Both the position numbers and the translations under genes were made by a program. The notes under the pieces were generated by a model. That model saw only the letters and a program-made list of their open reading frames with translations. It searched no databases and was not told the origin of the DNA. Positions 18,371 through 27,359 of a stretch of DNA of 61,948 nt are shown one piece after another. Every line of letters starts with the position of its first letter. The stretch's first letter is position 1. This DNA comes from Chloroflexota bacterium (GTDB lineage Bacteria; Chloroflexota; Anaerolineae; UBA4142; SHND01), in the NCBI GenBank assembly GCA_004295045.1, contig SHND01000018.1, positions 1 to 61,948 of the forward strand, in the 5' to 3' direction.

Positions 18371-19060
18371 TTATTTCGTTCCCCAATGAATCGCAATCGT
18401 GCCGAAATTTTGGCGCATAAAGCCAACCTCTCGAAAGCCCGCGCGGCGCGCGAGCTCTGCCAACTCTTCTGCGCGCAAAAAATTTTGTGTCGAGTTGGTG
18501 AGATAGCTGTACGCGTTGCCATTGCCCGCGATGAATTTGCCGAGCGTGGGAATGATGGTTTGTAGATGAAATTGAATAAATGGCGTGAATAGATTTTTTT
18601 CGGGACGCGTCGTATCGAGTGCGACCATGCGCCCGCCCTTTTTCAAGACGCGATATTGTTCACGCAACACGCGGTCAATGTCGGTGACGTTCCGCAAGAG
18701 AAAACCCGAAACGACCGCGTCGAACGTTTCATCCGCGAATGGTAAATGCAGCGCGTCCGCCGAATTGAAATTGAGCGCGCGTCCTTTTTGTTTGCCCACG
18801 TTCATCATTTCAAAAGTGTAGTCGGCGGCGATGACGACGCTGTGCGGAAAGCGGTGGGAAATTTCAAGCGCAAGGTCGCCCGTGCCTGTGCCAATGTCCA
18901 AGACGCGCGATGTATCTTCTAGCTGCGCGCGTTGAATGACTTGATGCCGCCACGCGCCGTCCATGCCGGCGGTCATCAAGCGGTTCATCAAATCATAGCG
19001 CGGGGCGACGCGTGCAAACATCGCCTGATTTTCACGCGCGCGTTCGGTTTCTGTTTCCAT
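18371..19060 (-). CDS. menG: Demethylmenaquinone methyltransferase MenG/UbiE
   Basis: SAM-dependent C-methyltransferase for the last step of menaquinone synthesis. About 229 residues: MFARVAPRYDLMNRLMTAGMD (UbiE signature), the SAM motif RVLDIGTGTGDLALEI, ADYTFEMMNVG, DALHLPFADETFDAVVSGFLLRNV, and the C-terminal FGTIAIHWGTK. The ATG at 19060 (METETER) is favoured; six further residues are possible. It runs into menA on the same strand, giving a menG-menA pair facing the menF-E run. Confidence 0.94.
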   Translation of the reverse strand: METETERARENQAMFARVAPRYDLMNRLMTAGMDGAWRHQVIQRAQLEDTSRVLDIGTGTGDLALEISHRFPHSVVIAADYTFEMMNVGKQKGRALNFNSADALHLPFADETFDAVVSGFLLRNVTDIDRVLREQYRVLKKGGRMVALDTTRPEKNLFTPFIQFHLQTIIPTLGKFIAGNGNAYSYLTNSTQNFLRAEELAELARRAGFREVGFMRQNFGTIAIHWGTK

Positions 19061-19177
19061 GCGGCGAAAGGGTATCACAAACGCGCGTGAATACCAAAAG
19101 CGTAAATGGGCAAGTCAACGCACTTGAGTTATGATAGCGCAAATAAAATTCAATCTGAAAATTCGAGGTTACGCAAC

Positions 19178-20605
19178 GTGAGCGAGTTAAATTTTATTGA
19201 GGGCGAATGGCGCGGCGCGAAACAAAGCATTGAGCGTGAAAATCCCGCGCATCCGAACGAAATTGTGAGCGTCTATCCAAATTCCGGCGAACGCGAAGCG
19301 AACGCAGCGTTTGATGCCGCCGCGCGCGCGTTTCCCCTGTGGCGCGATACGTCCATCATTCAACGGGCGCGCGTGATGCAAAAAGCCGCCCGGATTTTGG
19401 AAAATGATTTGGAAAGCGCGGCGCGCGATGTTGCGTGCGAAGTGGGCAAACCAATTTTTGAAGCGCGGCTCGAAGTGCGCCGCGCGGTTGATTTGCTCGA
19501 TTATTACGCGTCGAGCGCGTGGCAGCCGCAGGGTTTTGTTGTGCCGTCCGCGCGTCCACAGACCGAACTGCGCGCGAAACGCGTGCCGCTCGGCGTCGTC
19601 GCGTTGATCACCCCTTGGAATTTTCCAATTGCGATTCCGACATGGAAACTCGCGCCCGCGTTGATTGCGGGCAATGCGCTGGTGATGAAACCGGCAACGT
19701 ATGGCGCGGCGGGCGCGCTGCATTTGATTCGCGCGTTGGAACAAGCGGGCATCCCGCGCGGGGTGGTGAATCTGGTGATAGGGCGCGGCGCGATGTTTGG
19801 CAAAGCGATGGTGGAACATCCCGCCGTGCGCGCGCTGTCATTCACCGGTTCGGTGGAGGTGGGCAACGCGTTGAAACGCGCGTTGGCTTCGCGGAATCTG
19901 CGCGTGCAGTTGGAATTGGGCAGCAAAAATCCGTTTCTCGTTTGGCGCGATGCGGATTTGGACGACGCTGCGCGTTTGGCGACAGAGGGCGCGTTCTTTT
20001 ACGCGGGACAAAAATGTACGGCGACGAGCCGCGTGATTGTGCATCAAGAGGTGTACGAACCCTTCCGCGAAAAATTAATCGCCGCGACGAACGCGCTCGT
20101 GATGGGCGAACCGCTTGACGAGGCGACGCGCGTCGGACCATTGATTGACCGCGCGTCGGAGCGAAACGTCGCGGAATATGTTGAAAAAGGAAAAGCAGAC
20201 GGCGGACGCGTGTTGTGCGGCGGAAAAGATTACACGGGCGACGGCTATTTTTACCCGCCGACGATTTTGGAAAACGTGCCGCTCGATGCGGAACTCGCGC
20301 AATCGGAAGTCTTTGGTCCGCTCGTCACATTGCACGCGGTCACAAGTTTGGATGAAATGATTCAAGCGGCGAACGCGACAGAATACGGCTTGTCGGCATC
20401 CATCAGCACGCGCGATGTGCAAGTGATGGAAACATTTTTGAATCGCGTCGAGGCGGGCTTGCTGCATGTGAATCAACCAACGGCGGGCGTGGAATATCAA
20501 GCGCCGTTTGGCGGCACGCGCGCGTCGGGATTCGGACCCAAGGAACAGGGTTGGAGCGCGTTCGAGTTTTACAGCGATTGGCGCACGCACATTGTGCGTT
20601 CTTGA
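19178..20605 (+). CDS. NAD(P)-dependent aldehyde dehydrogenase
   Basis: Cytoplasmic aldehyde dehydrogenase superfamily member, about 475 residues, oxidising an aldehyde to the acid. Visible: TPWNFPIAIPTWKLAPALIAGNALVMKP (nucleotide binding), FTGSVEVG, the general-base Glu in QLELGSKNPFLVW, the catalytic Cys in GQKCTATSR, and the EVFGPLVTLH region. The GTG at 19178 is preferred because GAGG lies nine bases upstream; an ATG at 19106 would extend it by 24 residues of non-family sequence. Closest in style to succinate-semialdehyde or 2,5-dioxovalerate dehydrogenases; the substrate is not clear. Confidence 0.88.
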   Translation: MSELNFIEGEWRGAKQSIERENPAHPNEIVSVYPNSGEREANAAFDAAARAFPLWRDTSIIQRARVMQKAARILENDLESAARDVACEVGKPIFEARLEVRRAVDLLDYYASSAWQPQGFVVPSARPQTELRAKRVPLGVVALITPWNFPIAIPTWKLAPALIAGNALVMKPATYGAAGALHLIRALEQAGIPRGVVNLVIGRGAMFGKAMVEHPAVRALSFTGSVEVGNALKRALASRNLRVQLELGSKNPFLVWRDADLDDAARLATEGAFFYAGQKCTATSRVIVHQEVYEPFREKLIAATNALVMGEPLDEATRVGPLIDRASERNVAEYVEKGKADGGRVLCGGKDYTGDGYFYPPTILENVPLDAELAQSEVFGPLVTLHAVTSLDEMIQAANATEYGLSASISTRDVQVMETFLNRVEAGLLHVNQPTAGVEYQAPFGGTRASGFGPKEQGWSAFEFYSDWRTHIVRS

Positions 20606-20636
20606 ATTGCCTTGAATTTCGCGCGCGAATGTATGT

Positions 20637-20642
20637 TACAAT
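20637..20642 (+). promoter_or_regulatory. -10 box close to the start codon of the BTAD-STAND gene
   Basis: TACAAT ends nine bases before the ATG at 20652, so transcription would begin at or next to the start codon, giving a leaderless or nearly leaderless mRNA. A TTGAAT sits about 19 bases upstream as a weak -35. Confidence 0.45.
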
Positions 20643-20651
20643 TTTTGTGAC

Positions 20652-22631
20652 ATGGCAGAGACATTGACCTTGCGGCTGCTCGGCAAGCCCGAAGTGAAAT
20701 TGAGAGGCAATGCCGTCACCGGTTTCATTTCGTCCAAAGCGCAGGCGCTCTTGTTTTATCTCGCGGTCGCGCGCGGCGCGCAAACGCGCGAATCACTCGC
20801 CGCGCTGTTGTGGGGCGAGATGCCTGCCGCGCACGCGAGCAAAAATTTGCGGAACGTGTTGTCGAATTTGCGCGCGCTGGTGGGTGAGCATCTCTGCATC
20901 TCGCGCTCTGAAGTCATGTTCGACCGTGACGCGCCGTATTGGCTTGATGTCGAAATGTTTTTGGACGCGTTGGGCGATGATCCCTCCAGACAAGATGTGC
21001 AAGACTTGCATCACGCGGTGGAGTTGGCGCAGGGCGATTTTTTAGAAGGATTTTACGCGGGCGACACGCTCGGCTTTGAAGAATGGGCGCTCGGTGAACG
21101 TTCGCTGCTGAACACGCTGTTGGTGCAAGCGCTGCACACGCTCGTAGTTAAACATCTCGAACGTCAAGAATACGCGGCGGGCATCGAGTACGCGAACCGT
21201 TTGTTGGCGATTGAACCGTGGCGCGAAGAAACGCGGCGGCACTTGATGTTGTTGTATGCGCGCAGTCGTCAACGCAGCGCCGCGCTCGCGCAGTACGAAA
21301 TTTGCAAACGCGTTTTGCGCGACGAACTCGCGGCAGAGCCAATGCAGGAAACGACGGCATTGTACGAACGCATTCTGTCCGCCGCCGCCCCCCCCCCTCA
21401 CAATCTGCCCCCGCAACTGACCCCACTCGTTGGACGCGCCAAGGAACTGGCGCAAATTAACGCGTATCTCAACAATCCGAGCGCGCAGTTGATTACGCTC
21501 GTCGGCGCGGGCGGCATGGGCAAAACGCGGCTTGCTTTGCATATTGCGGAAGCGGGCATTGACCCCGAAACAAATCCGGACGCGCCGTTTGCGGATGGCG
21601 TCTTTTTGATTGCGTTGGCGGACACGGCGGCGAGTGAGGACGCGCGCGGCGCGCTGTTGCAAGCGATTGCGGACACGCTGGGGGTTGAGTTGAAAAGCGC
21701 GGTGCCCGCGCAAGCGCAGTTGTTGAACTATTTACGCGACAAGAGCGTGCTGTTGATTCTGGATAACTTTGAACAATTTGTGGGCGAAGCGCGCGCGGTG
21801 AGCGATATTCTGCGCTTTGCGCCGCGCGTGCGCGTGATTGTGACCACGCGCGTGCGGTTGAATCTCAAGCACGAATATCTGGTTGAGATTGGCGGGCTTG
21901 AATATCCGGTGCTGCGCGGTTTGCCGCTTGACGCGTTAGTTGATTACAGCGGCGTTTCGTTGTTTGTTCAATGCGCGCAGCGCACGCGTTCCGATTTTGA
22001 ATTGAGGGATGATAACGCAGGGCATATCGCGCGTATCTGTGAATTGGTGGAGGGCGCGCCGTTAGGCATTGAACTCGCGGCATCGTGGCTGCGTGTGTTG
22101 TCAACGCAAGAAATCGCGCGCGAGATTGAAGCGAGTTTGGATTTTTTGGTGACCGCCGCGCAAGATGCGCCGGAACGCCAGCGCAGTGTGCGCGCGGTGT
22201 TCGAGTATTCGTGGAATTTATTATCGCCGACGGAGCAAGAAATTTTTCGTTCGTTGGCGGTGTTTCGCGGCGGGTTTCATCGCCAAGCTGCCGCGCATGT
22301 GGTTGGCGCATCGCTGCCGGTGTTGGCAACGCTCGTGGATCAATCATTGCTGCGACGCAGCGCGGGCGGACGTTTTGCGATTCATGAATTGCTTCATTCG
22401 TACGCGGATGAAAAGTTGGCGGCGGATGCGGCGAATGAACGCGTGCACGACGCGCACTGTCTCTATTTTGCTGAATTATTGGAGCAACATCAAGCCGAAT
22501 TGAAAAGCGAGGATGTCGGCAGCGCACTCACCATTTTGGGCGTGGAACGCGAGAACGTGCGCGCGGCGTGGAATTGGGCAGTGCGCCATCGGCGCGTGCG
22601 CGAGATGAATTTGTTTATGGATTGTTTGTAA
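20652..22631 (+). CDS. BTAD/SARP-type regulator with STAND ATPase, apparently C-terminally truncated
   Basis: 659 residues. An OmpR-like winged helix (about 1-95, LTLRLLGKPEVKLRG), a bacterial transcriptional activation domain (about 100-245, ending RVLRDELAAEPMQETTALY), then a STAND/NB-ARC ATPase: NLPPQLTPLVGRAKEL, Walker A GAGGMGKTRLA, Walker B VLLILDNFEQF and VIVTTRVRL. Family members usually continue with several hundred residues of TPR-like sensor repeats. This one ends abruptly after AAWNWAVRHRRVREMN, at a G-rich repeat that abuts the convergent ABC operon. It may be a broken or shortened regulator of those genes. Confidence 0.82.
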   Translation: MAETLTLRLLGKPEVKLRGNAVTGFISSKAQALLFYLAVARGAQTRESLAALLWGEMPAAHASKNLRNVLSNLRALVGEHLCISRSEVMFDRDAPYWLDVEMFLDALGDDPSRQDVQDLHHAVELAQGDFLEGFYAGDTLGFEEWALGERSLLNTLLVQALHTLVVKHLERQEYAAGIEYANRLLAIEPWREETRRHLMLLYARSRQRSAALAQYEICKRVLRDELAAEPMQETTALYERILSAAAPPPHNLPPQLTPLVGRAKELAQINAYLNNPSAQLITLVGAGGMGKTRLALHIAEAGIDPETNPDAPFADGVFLIALADTAASEDARGALLQAIADTLGVELKSAVPAQAQLLNYLRDKSVLLILDNFEQFVGEARAVSDILRFAPRVRVIVTTRVRLNLKHEYLVEIGGLEYPVLRGLPLDALVDYSGVSLFVQCAQRTRSDFELRDDNAGHIARICELVEGAPLGIELAASWLRVLSTQEIAREIEASLDFLVTAAQDAPERQRSVRAVFEYSWNLLSPTEQEIFRSLAVFRGGFHRQAAAHVVGASLPVLATLVDQSLLRRSAGGRFAIHELLHSYADEKLAADAANERVHDAHCLYFAELLEQHQAELKSEDVGSALTILGVERENVRAAWNWAVRHRRVREMNLFMDCL

Positions 22632-22660
22632 GAGATGGGGAGCAGGGGACGGGGGGCGGC
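22632..22660. repeat. G-rich short repeat at the truncated STAND gene end
   Basis: GGGGAGCAGGGGACGGGG lies immediately after the stop of the BTAD-STAND gene and before the stop of the convergent substrate-binding gene. It resembles the G-rich repeat at 48680-48775 inside the cyclase fusion. The position is consistent with a rearrangement breakpoint. Confidence 0.5.
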
Positions 22661-22664
22661 AAAA

Positions 22665-23849
22665 TCAGGATTGCCCCAGAACCAAATCCAAGCGTTTTGC
22701 CAACGGGTCGAGGCGGCGCGCCATTGCGGCATCGAGGTCAACCCCCGACGGGTCATTCAACACGTCACGCCAGAGCCCCGCGAGCGCATTGGTCAGGCGG
22801 TCCTCCATCAATCCCCACGCGCGCGTGACCGGAAACGTGCGCCCCGTTTGGACTCCGCGCAGCGCGGTTTGCCACAACGGATTCGAGGCGAACGGTTCTT
22901 GTTCGTGCGCGGCAGCCACCACAGGTAATAATCCAATCGTTTGACCGTATTGAATTTGCGCAGGAATGCGCGTGAGAAAATGAATCAGCTTGTGCGCGGC
23001 TCTCGCATGGTTCGAATGTTTCCACGCGACAAGATAAGAACCGCCGACGAACGAAGGTCCCGGCGGAAGCGCCGCGTCTAAATCGTCCAACAAAGTCGCG
23101 GACGCGGCTTGAAAGAGCCAAGGTCCGCTCATCGTCAACGCGGTTTCGGCGTCATTCAAAAATTGCGTGTCCGGTTCGAGCGCGTTGAGATGGCGCACGC
23201 GCACGGGCAGGTATTTGCCCAAACCAAAATACGCGCGCACTCCATTCAACGCTTGGGGTTGCGCAAACAAAGTGCGTTTGCCGTCGGGCGTCACAAAATC
23301 GCCGCCCGCGCCCCACACCCAACTTGCCAAATTCAAAAAAGTCGTATGCGTGAAACCTGTCGGCACGGTCCACGGGACGTTCACACGCGCGTTTTGCAAT
23401 TGACGCAATGCGTCATCAAAACCCGCCGCGTCCGCAAAGGCGCTTTTGGCTGCAACTCCCGCGCGCGCAAATAACGAACGGCGATAAAACATCATGCGCG
23501 CGCCAACCGTCCATGGAATTGCCCAGACGGAATCATCGCCAATGACGCGCGTGTTGCGCCACACCGCAGGGAGAAAATGCGTTACGCCGCCGAGCGCCGC
23601 AATGCTTTCGGCGTCGAATGCGCGCACCGCTTCCATCGCCACAAAATCGCCAATCCAGGTGCTGCCGATTTCGGACACATCCGGTCCATCGCCGTACAGC
23701 GCGACTTTGATTAAATCGCTCCACGCGGTGTCCCACGAAAGCAAGCGCAAGCGCACGCGAATTCCGGTCTCTGCAAAGAACTGTTCCATGAGCGGAGCCA
23801 TGCCCGCCGCGTTGGGCGCCATGATGGAAAATTCGAGTTCGGTTGCCAT
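22665..23849 (-). CDS. Family 1 solute-binding-like protein without signal peptide
   Basis: 394 residues with the fold pattern of extracellular family 1 (carbohydrate) binding proteins: GDGPDVSEIGSTWIGDF, an IPWTVGARMMFYRRSLFARAG segment, TMSGPWLFQAA and a C-terminal region with VTRAWGLMEDRLTNAL. It starts directly with MATELEFSIMAPNAAGM and shows no hydrophobic signal or lipobox, and no upstream start adds one. It is therefore predicted cytoplasmic. It is the last gene of the minus-strand sugar ABC operon, 26 bases after the GH3 gene, and converges on the truncated STAND regulator. A cytoplasmic sugar sensor is possible. Confidence 0.8.
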   Translation of the reverse strand: MATELEFSIMAPNAAGMAPLMEQFFAETGIRVRLRLLSWDTAWSDLIKVALYGDGPDVSEIGSTWIGDFVAMEAVRAFDAESIAALGGVTHFLPAVWRNTRVIGDDSVWAIPWTVGARMMFYRRSLFARAGVAAKSAFADAAGFDDALRQLQNARVNVPWTVPTGFTHTTFLNLASWVWGAGGDFVTPDGKRTLFAQPQALNGVRAYFGLGKYLPVRVRHLNALEPDTQFLNDAETALTMSGPWLFQAASATLLDDLDAALPPGPSFVGGSYLVAWKHSNHARAAHKLIHFLTRIPAQIQYGQTIGLLPVVAAAHEQEPFASNPLWQTALRGVQTGRTFPVTRAWGLMEDRLTNALAGLWRDVLNDPSGVDLDAAMARRLDPLAKRLDLVLGQS

Positions 23850-23875
23850 GTGCAGAGTTTGCCTTTGGGAGCAAA

Positions 23876-25489
23876 CTATATGATACCACGTTTGAGCGTG
23901 TAGAGTTCGGGAATCGAAACGGGGAGTTCACCGGTTGCAGTTGCTTGTCCGAATATGACGCGCGCGCACGCGCGCAATGATGGCGCTTGAATGCTGTATG
24001 TGCAAAGATAGGTTGGCGCCTGCGCGAAACACTGCAAATCGTATGGCATCCGTAGCGCGACGACGATGGTGCGCGGATTTTCTTGCAATGCCAGATTTAC
24101 GAGCGCGGCTTGGTTCGGATAGTCGGCAGCGTTGATGGTGCCAATGACGATGCAAGCATATTCCTTGAATTTTTCGCGCACTGCCGCGAGATCGTCTGCC
24201 GATGGATTGATGGGCAATTCAATTTCGTCAACGTGTGTGTGAAATTCGCGCAGGGCAGCCGCGAGCGCGACATGTTCGTACGAAGACGTATCGGCGGGCG
24301 TGAGGTCTTGCGGGGTTGGCACAATGACGAGCACGCGCGACGTAGAGTCAAGCTGCAACGGCAATTGTGAGGACTGATCGCGCACGAGGGTGATTGAACG
24401 CGCGGCAATTTCGTTTGCGAGCGCGTTATGCTCGGCGCAATTGACCACACTCAAGTCGGCCGCGGAAATTCGCGCGCACCATTCTTTTAATTCGAGAATG
24501 CGCGCAGCGGACGCATCAAGTTCGGCGGTAGAGAGGAGATTACGCTGGGCGGCATGAAGCAGCGCGTCATAGATGACGGCGCTGCCCGCTTGGGCGGGAC
24601 CCGCGAGGAATATATCAACCCCTGCAACTGCTGCTGCGATGGAATCAACGATGATGCCGAGGTCTTGCGAAATGGACGCCATGTCCATTGCGTCAGTGAT
24701 GATGACGCCGCGAAACCCCAGTTCGCCGCGCAAGATCGTTTGTAAAATGGTTGGCGAAAGCGTCGCGGGCAGGTCGCCGTGAGAATCCAATTTTGGGAGC
24801 GCGAGGTGCGCGGTCAACACCAAGCGCGTGCCCGCGTCAATCGCCGCGCGAAAGGGCGGAAATTCGATCGCGCGCAGACGCGCGCCGTCGTGGTCTACAA
24901 TTGGCGTGCCGTAATGTGAATCGAGCGCGGTGTCGCCGTGTCCGGGGAAATGTTTGGCGGTAGCAGCAACACCCGCCTCTTGCAAGCCGCCGATGTACGC
25001 GGCTGCCATGTGCGAAACGAGTTCGACATCTTCCCCAAAGGAACGCGCGCCGATCACCGAATTTTTTGGATTGATGTTCACATCGCACACGGGCGCGAAA
25101 TTCACGTTCACGCCCATCGCGGCGAGTTCGCGTCCCACCGCGTAGCCCATCCGCCGCGCGAGTTTCGGATCGCGCGTCGCGGCGGTGGCGAGATTGCCGG
25201 GGAACGGCGTCGTCTGCGGAATGGCAAACAGGGTGCCGGTCTCTTGGTCGGCGGCGATAAGCAGGGGCGGCTGATTTGACGCGCGGGCGGCGCGCTGCAG
25301 CGCGTGATTCAAGTCACGGACTTGTGCGGGATTTTTTACATTGAGCGAGCGATACAAACTGACGCCTGCAATGGGATGACGCGCGATGGTTTGTAACAAA
25401 TCAGCCGGGGGCGTGTCACCTTTGAAACTCAGCATCCATTTGTGACCGACGGCGTGGGCGAGGTTCATTGGGATTCGAGGGTCGAGCAC
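23876..25489 (-). CDS. Glycoside hydrolase family 3, NagZ-like beta-N-acetylhexosaminidase
   Basis: 537 residues. The N-terminal TIM barrel contains LLIAADQETGT, GVNVNFAPVCDVN, KHFPGHGDTALDSH (the NagZ-type loop with the catalytic His) and IITDAMDM (nucleophile Asp). A C-terminal alpha/beta sandwich follows. It should release beta-linked N-acetylhexosamine or glucose-type residues. There is no signal peptide, so it probably acts on imported sugars in the cytoplasm. It sits ten bases after the second ABC permease gene and ahead of the signal-less binding protein, which fits an import-then-hydrolyse operon for amino sugars or wall fragments. Confidence 0.9.
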   Translation of the reverse strand: MLDPRIPMNLAHAVGHKWMLSFKGDTPPADLLQTIARHPIAGVSLYRSLNVKNPAQVRDLNHALQRAARASNQPPLLIAADQETGTLFAIPQTTPFPGNLATAATRDPKLARRMGYAVGRELAAMGVNVNFAPVCDVNINPKNSVIGARSFGEDVELVSHMAAAYIGGLQEAGVAATAKHFPGHGDTALDSHYGTPIVDHDGARLRAIEFPPFRAAIDAGTRLVLTAHLALPKLDSHGDLPATLSPTILQTILRGELGFRGVIITDAMDMASISQDLGIIVDSIAAAVAGVDIFLAGPAQAGSAVIYDALLHAAQRNLLSTAELDASAARILELKEWCARISAADLSVVNCAEHNALANEIAARSITLVRDQSSQLPLQLDSTSRVLVIVPTPQDLTPADTSSYEHVALAAALREFHTHVDEIELPINPSADDLAAVREKFKEYACIVIGTINAADYPNQAALVNLALQENPRTIVVALRMPYDLQCFAQAPTYLCTYSIQAPSLRACARVIFGQATATGELPVSIPELYTLKRGII

Positions 25490-25498
25490 AAAACTTGA

Positions 25499-26377
25499 TT
25501 ACCCTTTGACCGCGCCCGTCAAGCCGCGCACAAATTGCTTTTGCAGGACGATGAAAAAGATCAAAATGGGGAGAACGGTCATCACCACGCCTGCCGCCAC
25601 GCCGCGAAAATCGGACGCGAACATGCCTTGCAAGGCGACCAGCCCGACCGGCAGCGTCATGTTTTCGCGCTGATGCAGCATGAGCGAGGGCCACAGAAAA
25701 TCGTTCCACGAATTGACAAAGGTAAAGATGGCAACGGTCGCAAGCGTCGGGCGAATAATGGGCAAGAGGATTTGCCACCAAATTCGCAGTTCGCTCGCGC
25801 CATCAATTCGCGCAGCATCAATCAAATCGTTCGGCACGGAATAAAATGCTTGACGCAAAAGAAAGATATTGAACACAGTGGCGAGCGATGGAAAGATGAG
25901 CGCAAAGAGCGTGTCGTAATATTTGAATACATTGACGGCGAGTACAAAACTTGGAATGTACGTCAACTGCGCGGGAATGATAAAGGTGGCGAGCAGCAAA
26001 TAGAAAATCGCGTCGCGCCCGCGAAAATTCATTTTTGCCAGAGGATAAGCGGCGAGCGATGTGATGAGCAGATTGCAGGCGGTGGCGACAACGCCGACGA
26101 AAATGCTGTTGACAAAAAAGCGTCCAATCGGCAATTGATTCCACACGCGCACATAATTGGCGAACGTTGGCTCGTTCGGAACAAATTGCAGCGGAATCGA
26201 AACGACCGCATCGTTCGGTCCCTTGATCGAAGTGATCAAGATCCACAGAAAGGGCAGTACAGTGATGATGGCGACGAGAATGAGGATGATATACCAAACG
26301 GTATTCTCGATCCATTTTTTGCGGGTACGGCGGTGATGCTCGACGCGCGCTACGCTCATGGATTTGGCGTCAGTCAT
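25499..26377 (-). CDS. Sugar ABC transporter permease, MalG/UgpE type
   Basis: About 292 residues, six membrane segments (the first IILILVAIITVLPFLWILITS) and the EAA loop DAARIDGASELRIWWQILLPIIRP that docks to the ATPase. The ATG at 26377 (MTDAKSMSV) overlaps the previous gene's stop as ATGA; the longer frame upstream lies inside the previous gene. Partner of the 26374-27252 permease. No ATPase gene is present; such CUT1 systems often share one MsmK/UgpC-type ATPase encoded elsewhere. Confidence 0.93.
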   Translation of the reverse strand: MTDAKSMSVARVEHHRRTRKKWIENTVWYIILILVAIITVLPFLWILITSIKGPNDAVVSIPLQFVPNEPTFANYVRVWNQLPIGRFFVNSIFVGVVATACNLLITSLAAYPLAKMNFRGRDAIFYLLLATFIIPAQLTYIPSFVLAVNVFKYYDTLFALIFPSLATVFNIFLLRQAFYSVPNDLIDAARIDGASELRIWWQILLPIIRPTLATVAIFTFVNSWNDFLWPSLMLHQRENMTLPVGLVALQGMFASDFRGVAAGVVMTVLPILIFFIVLQKQFVRGLTGAVKG

Positions 26378-27252
26378 TGTGATTGCCCCGAACGTTCCAA
26401 CAACCGGATGTTGATGATGGAAAAAGCGAGGGTGATGAGCAGCAAAACCATCGCAATCGCGGAGGCATAACCCGCGTGCTGCAAACGGAACGCTTGCCGC
26501 CACAAATAAAATACCATCGTCACACCGCAGTTCAAGATGCCGCCCAGTCCGCCGGTGAGGATATAGATTTCGTTAAAAACCTCGATCGCCGCGAGACTGG
26601 AGATGACAGCGATAAAAACAATCTGCGGACGGAGTCCGGGAATTGTAATGTACCAATGTTTTTGAAACGCGTTGCAGCCATCAATCGCCGCCGCGTCGTA
26701 CAAATCTTCGGAAATGTTTTGCAAGCCCGCGAGAAAAACCATCATATAGTAACCGAGCCCGATCCAAATGGTGAGGAGCATCGCAATCGGCAAGGTGAGC
26801 GCGGGGTCGGCAAGCCACTGCACCGGTTGTTCAAGAATTCCCACGCCAACCAAAATACCATTGATGAGTCCGCCGTTGTAATCAAACAACCAGCGCCAGG
26901 CAATGCCAACGGCGATTGTGCCGCTGATGACGGGTACGTAATACAATGCGCGGAACGCATTGATGCCGGGCAGTGGACGATTGACGGCGATGGCGAGCAA
27001 AATCGAAAGCACGATCAATATCGGCGTAACAATCAAGTACAAAAAGGAATTGAGCAACGCCTTCCAAAAAATTGGGTCGCTCACCAAATTTTGATAATTT
27101 TCAAATCCAACCCACTTGGGCGCCTGCACGATATTGTAATCGGTGAAACTGTAATAAAAGACGGCGAGCGCGGGGTAAAGAATAAAGACCGCGATGATCG
27201 TCAGCGCGGGCGCGAGAAAAAGATAGGGCGTGAGTGACAATTTTTTGGTCAT
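26374..27252 (-). CDS. Sugar ABC transporter permease, MalF/UgpA type
   Basis: 292 residues with six predicted membrane helices, starting LTPYLFLAPALTIIAVFILYPALAVFYYSFTDYN, typical of MalF-type CUT1 permeases without the large extra domain. The EAA motif reads DAAAIDGCNAFQKHWYITIPGL. It follows the binding-protein gene after a 107-base gap containing a 17-bp perfect hairpin, and overlaps the next permease by four bases. Confidence 0.93.
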   Translation of the reverse strand: MTKKLSLTPYLFLAPALTIIAVFILYPALAVFYYSFTDYNIVQAPKWVGFENYQNLVSDPIFWKALLNSFLYLIVTPILIVLSILLAIAVNRPLPGINAFRALYYVPVISGTIAVGIAWRWLFDYNGGLINGILVGVGILEQPVQWLADPALTLPIAMLLTIWIGLGYYMMVFLAGLQNISEDLYDAAAIDGCNAFQKHWYITIPGLRPQIVFIAVISSLAAIEVFNEIYILTGGLGGILNCGVTMVFYLWRQAFRLQHAGYASAIAMVLLLITLAFSIINIRLLERSGQSQ

Positions 27253-27279
27253 GAGAATTGCGGAGATTCGCAGCTCATT

Positions 27280-27320
27280 GTGGATTGCGAATCAACGCCT
27301 CTGGTTGATTCGCAATCCAC
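27280..27320. repeat. Perfect 17-bp inverted repeat between binding protein and permease genes
   Basis: GTGGATTGCGAATCAAC (27280-27296) and its exact complement (27304-27320) around a seven-base loop. No T-tract follows. It lies downstream of the highly expressed binding-protein gene, where stem-loops often protect the upstream mRNA and lower permease expression. A direct repeat AACGCTGCGTTA also occurs twice at about 27331-27362. Confidence 0.75.
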
Positions 27321-27359
27321 CTGCAATAACAAACGCTGCGTTAATATGACAACGCTGCG

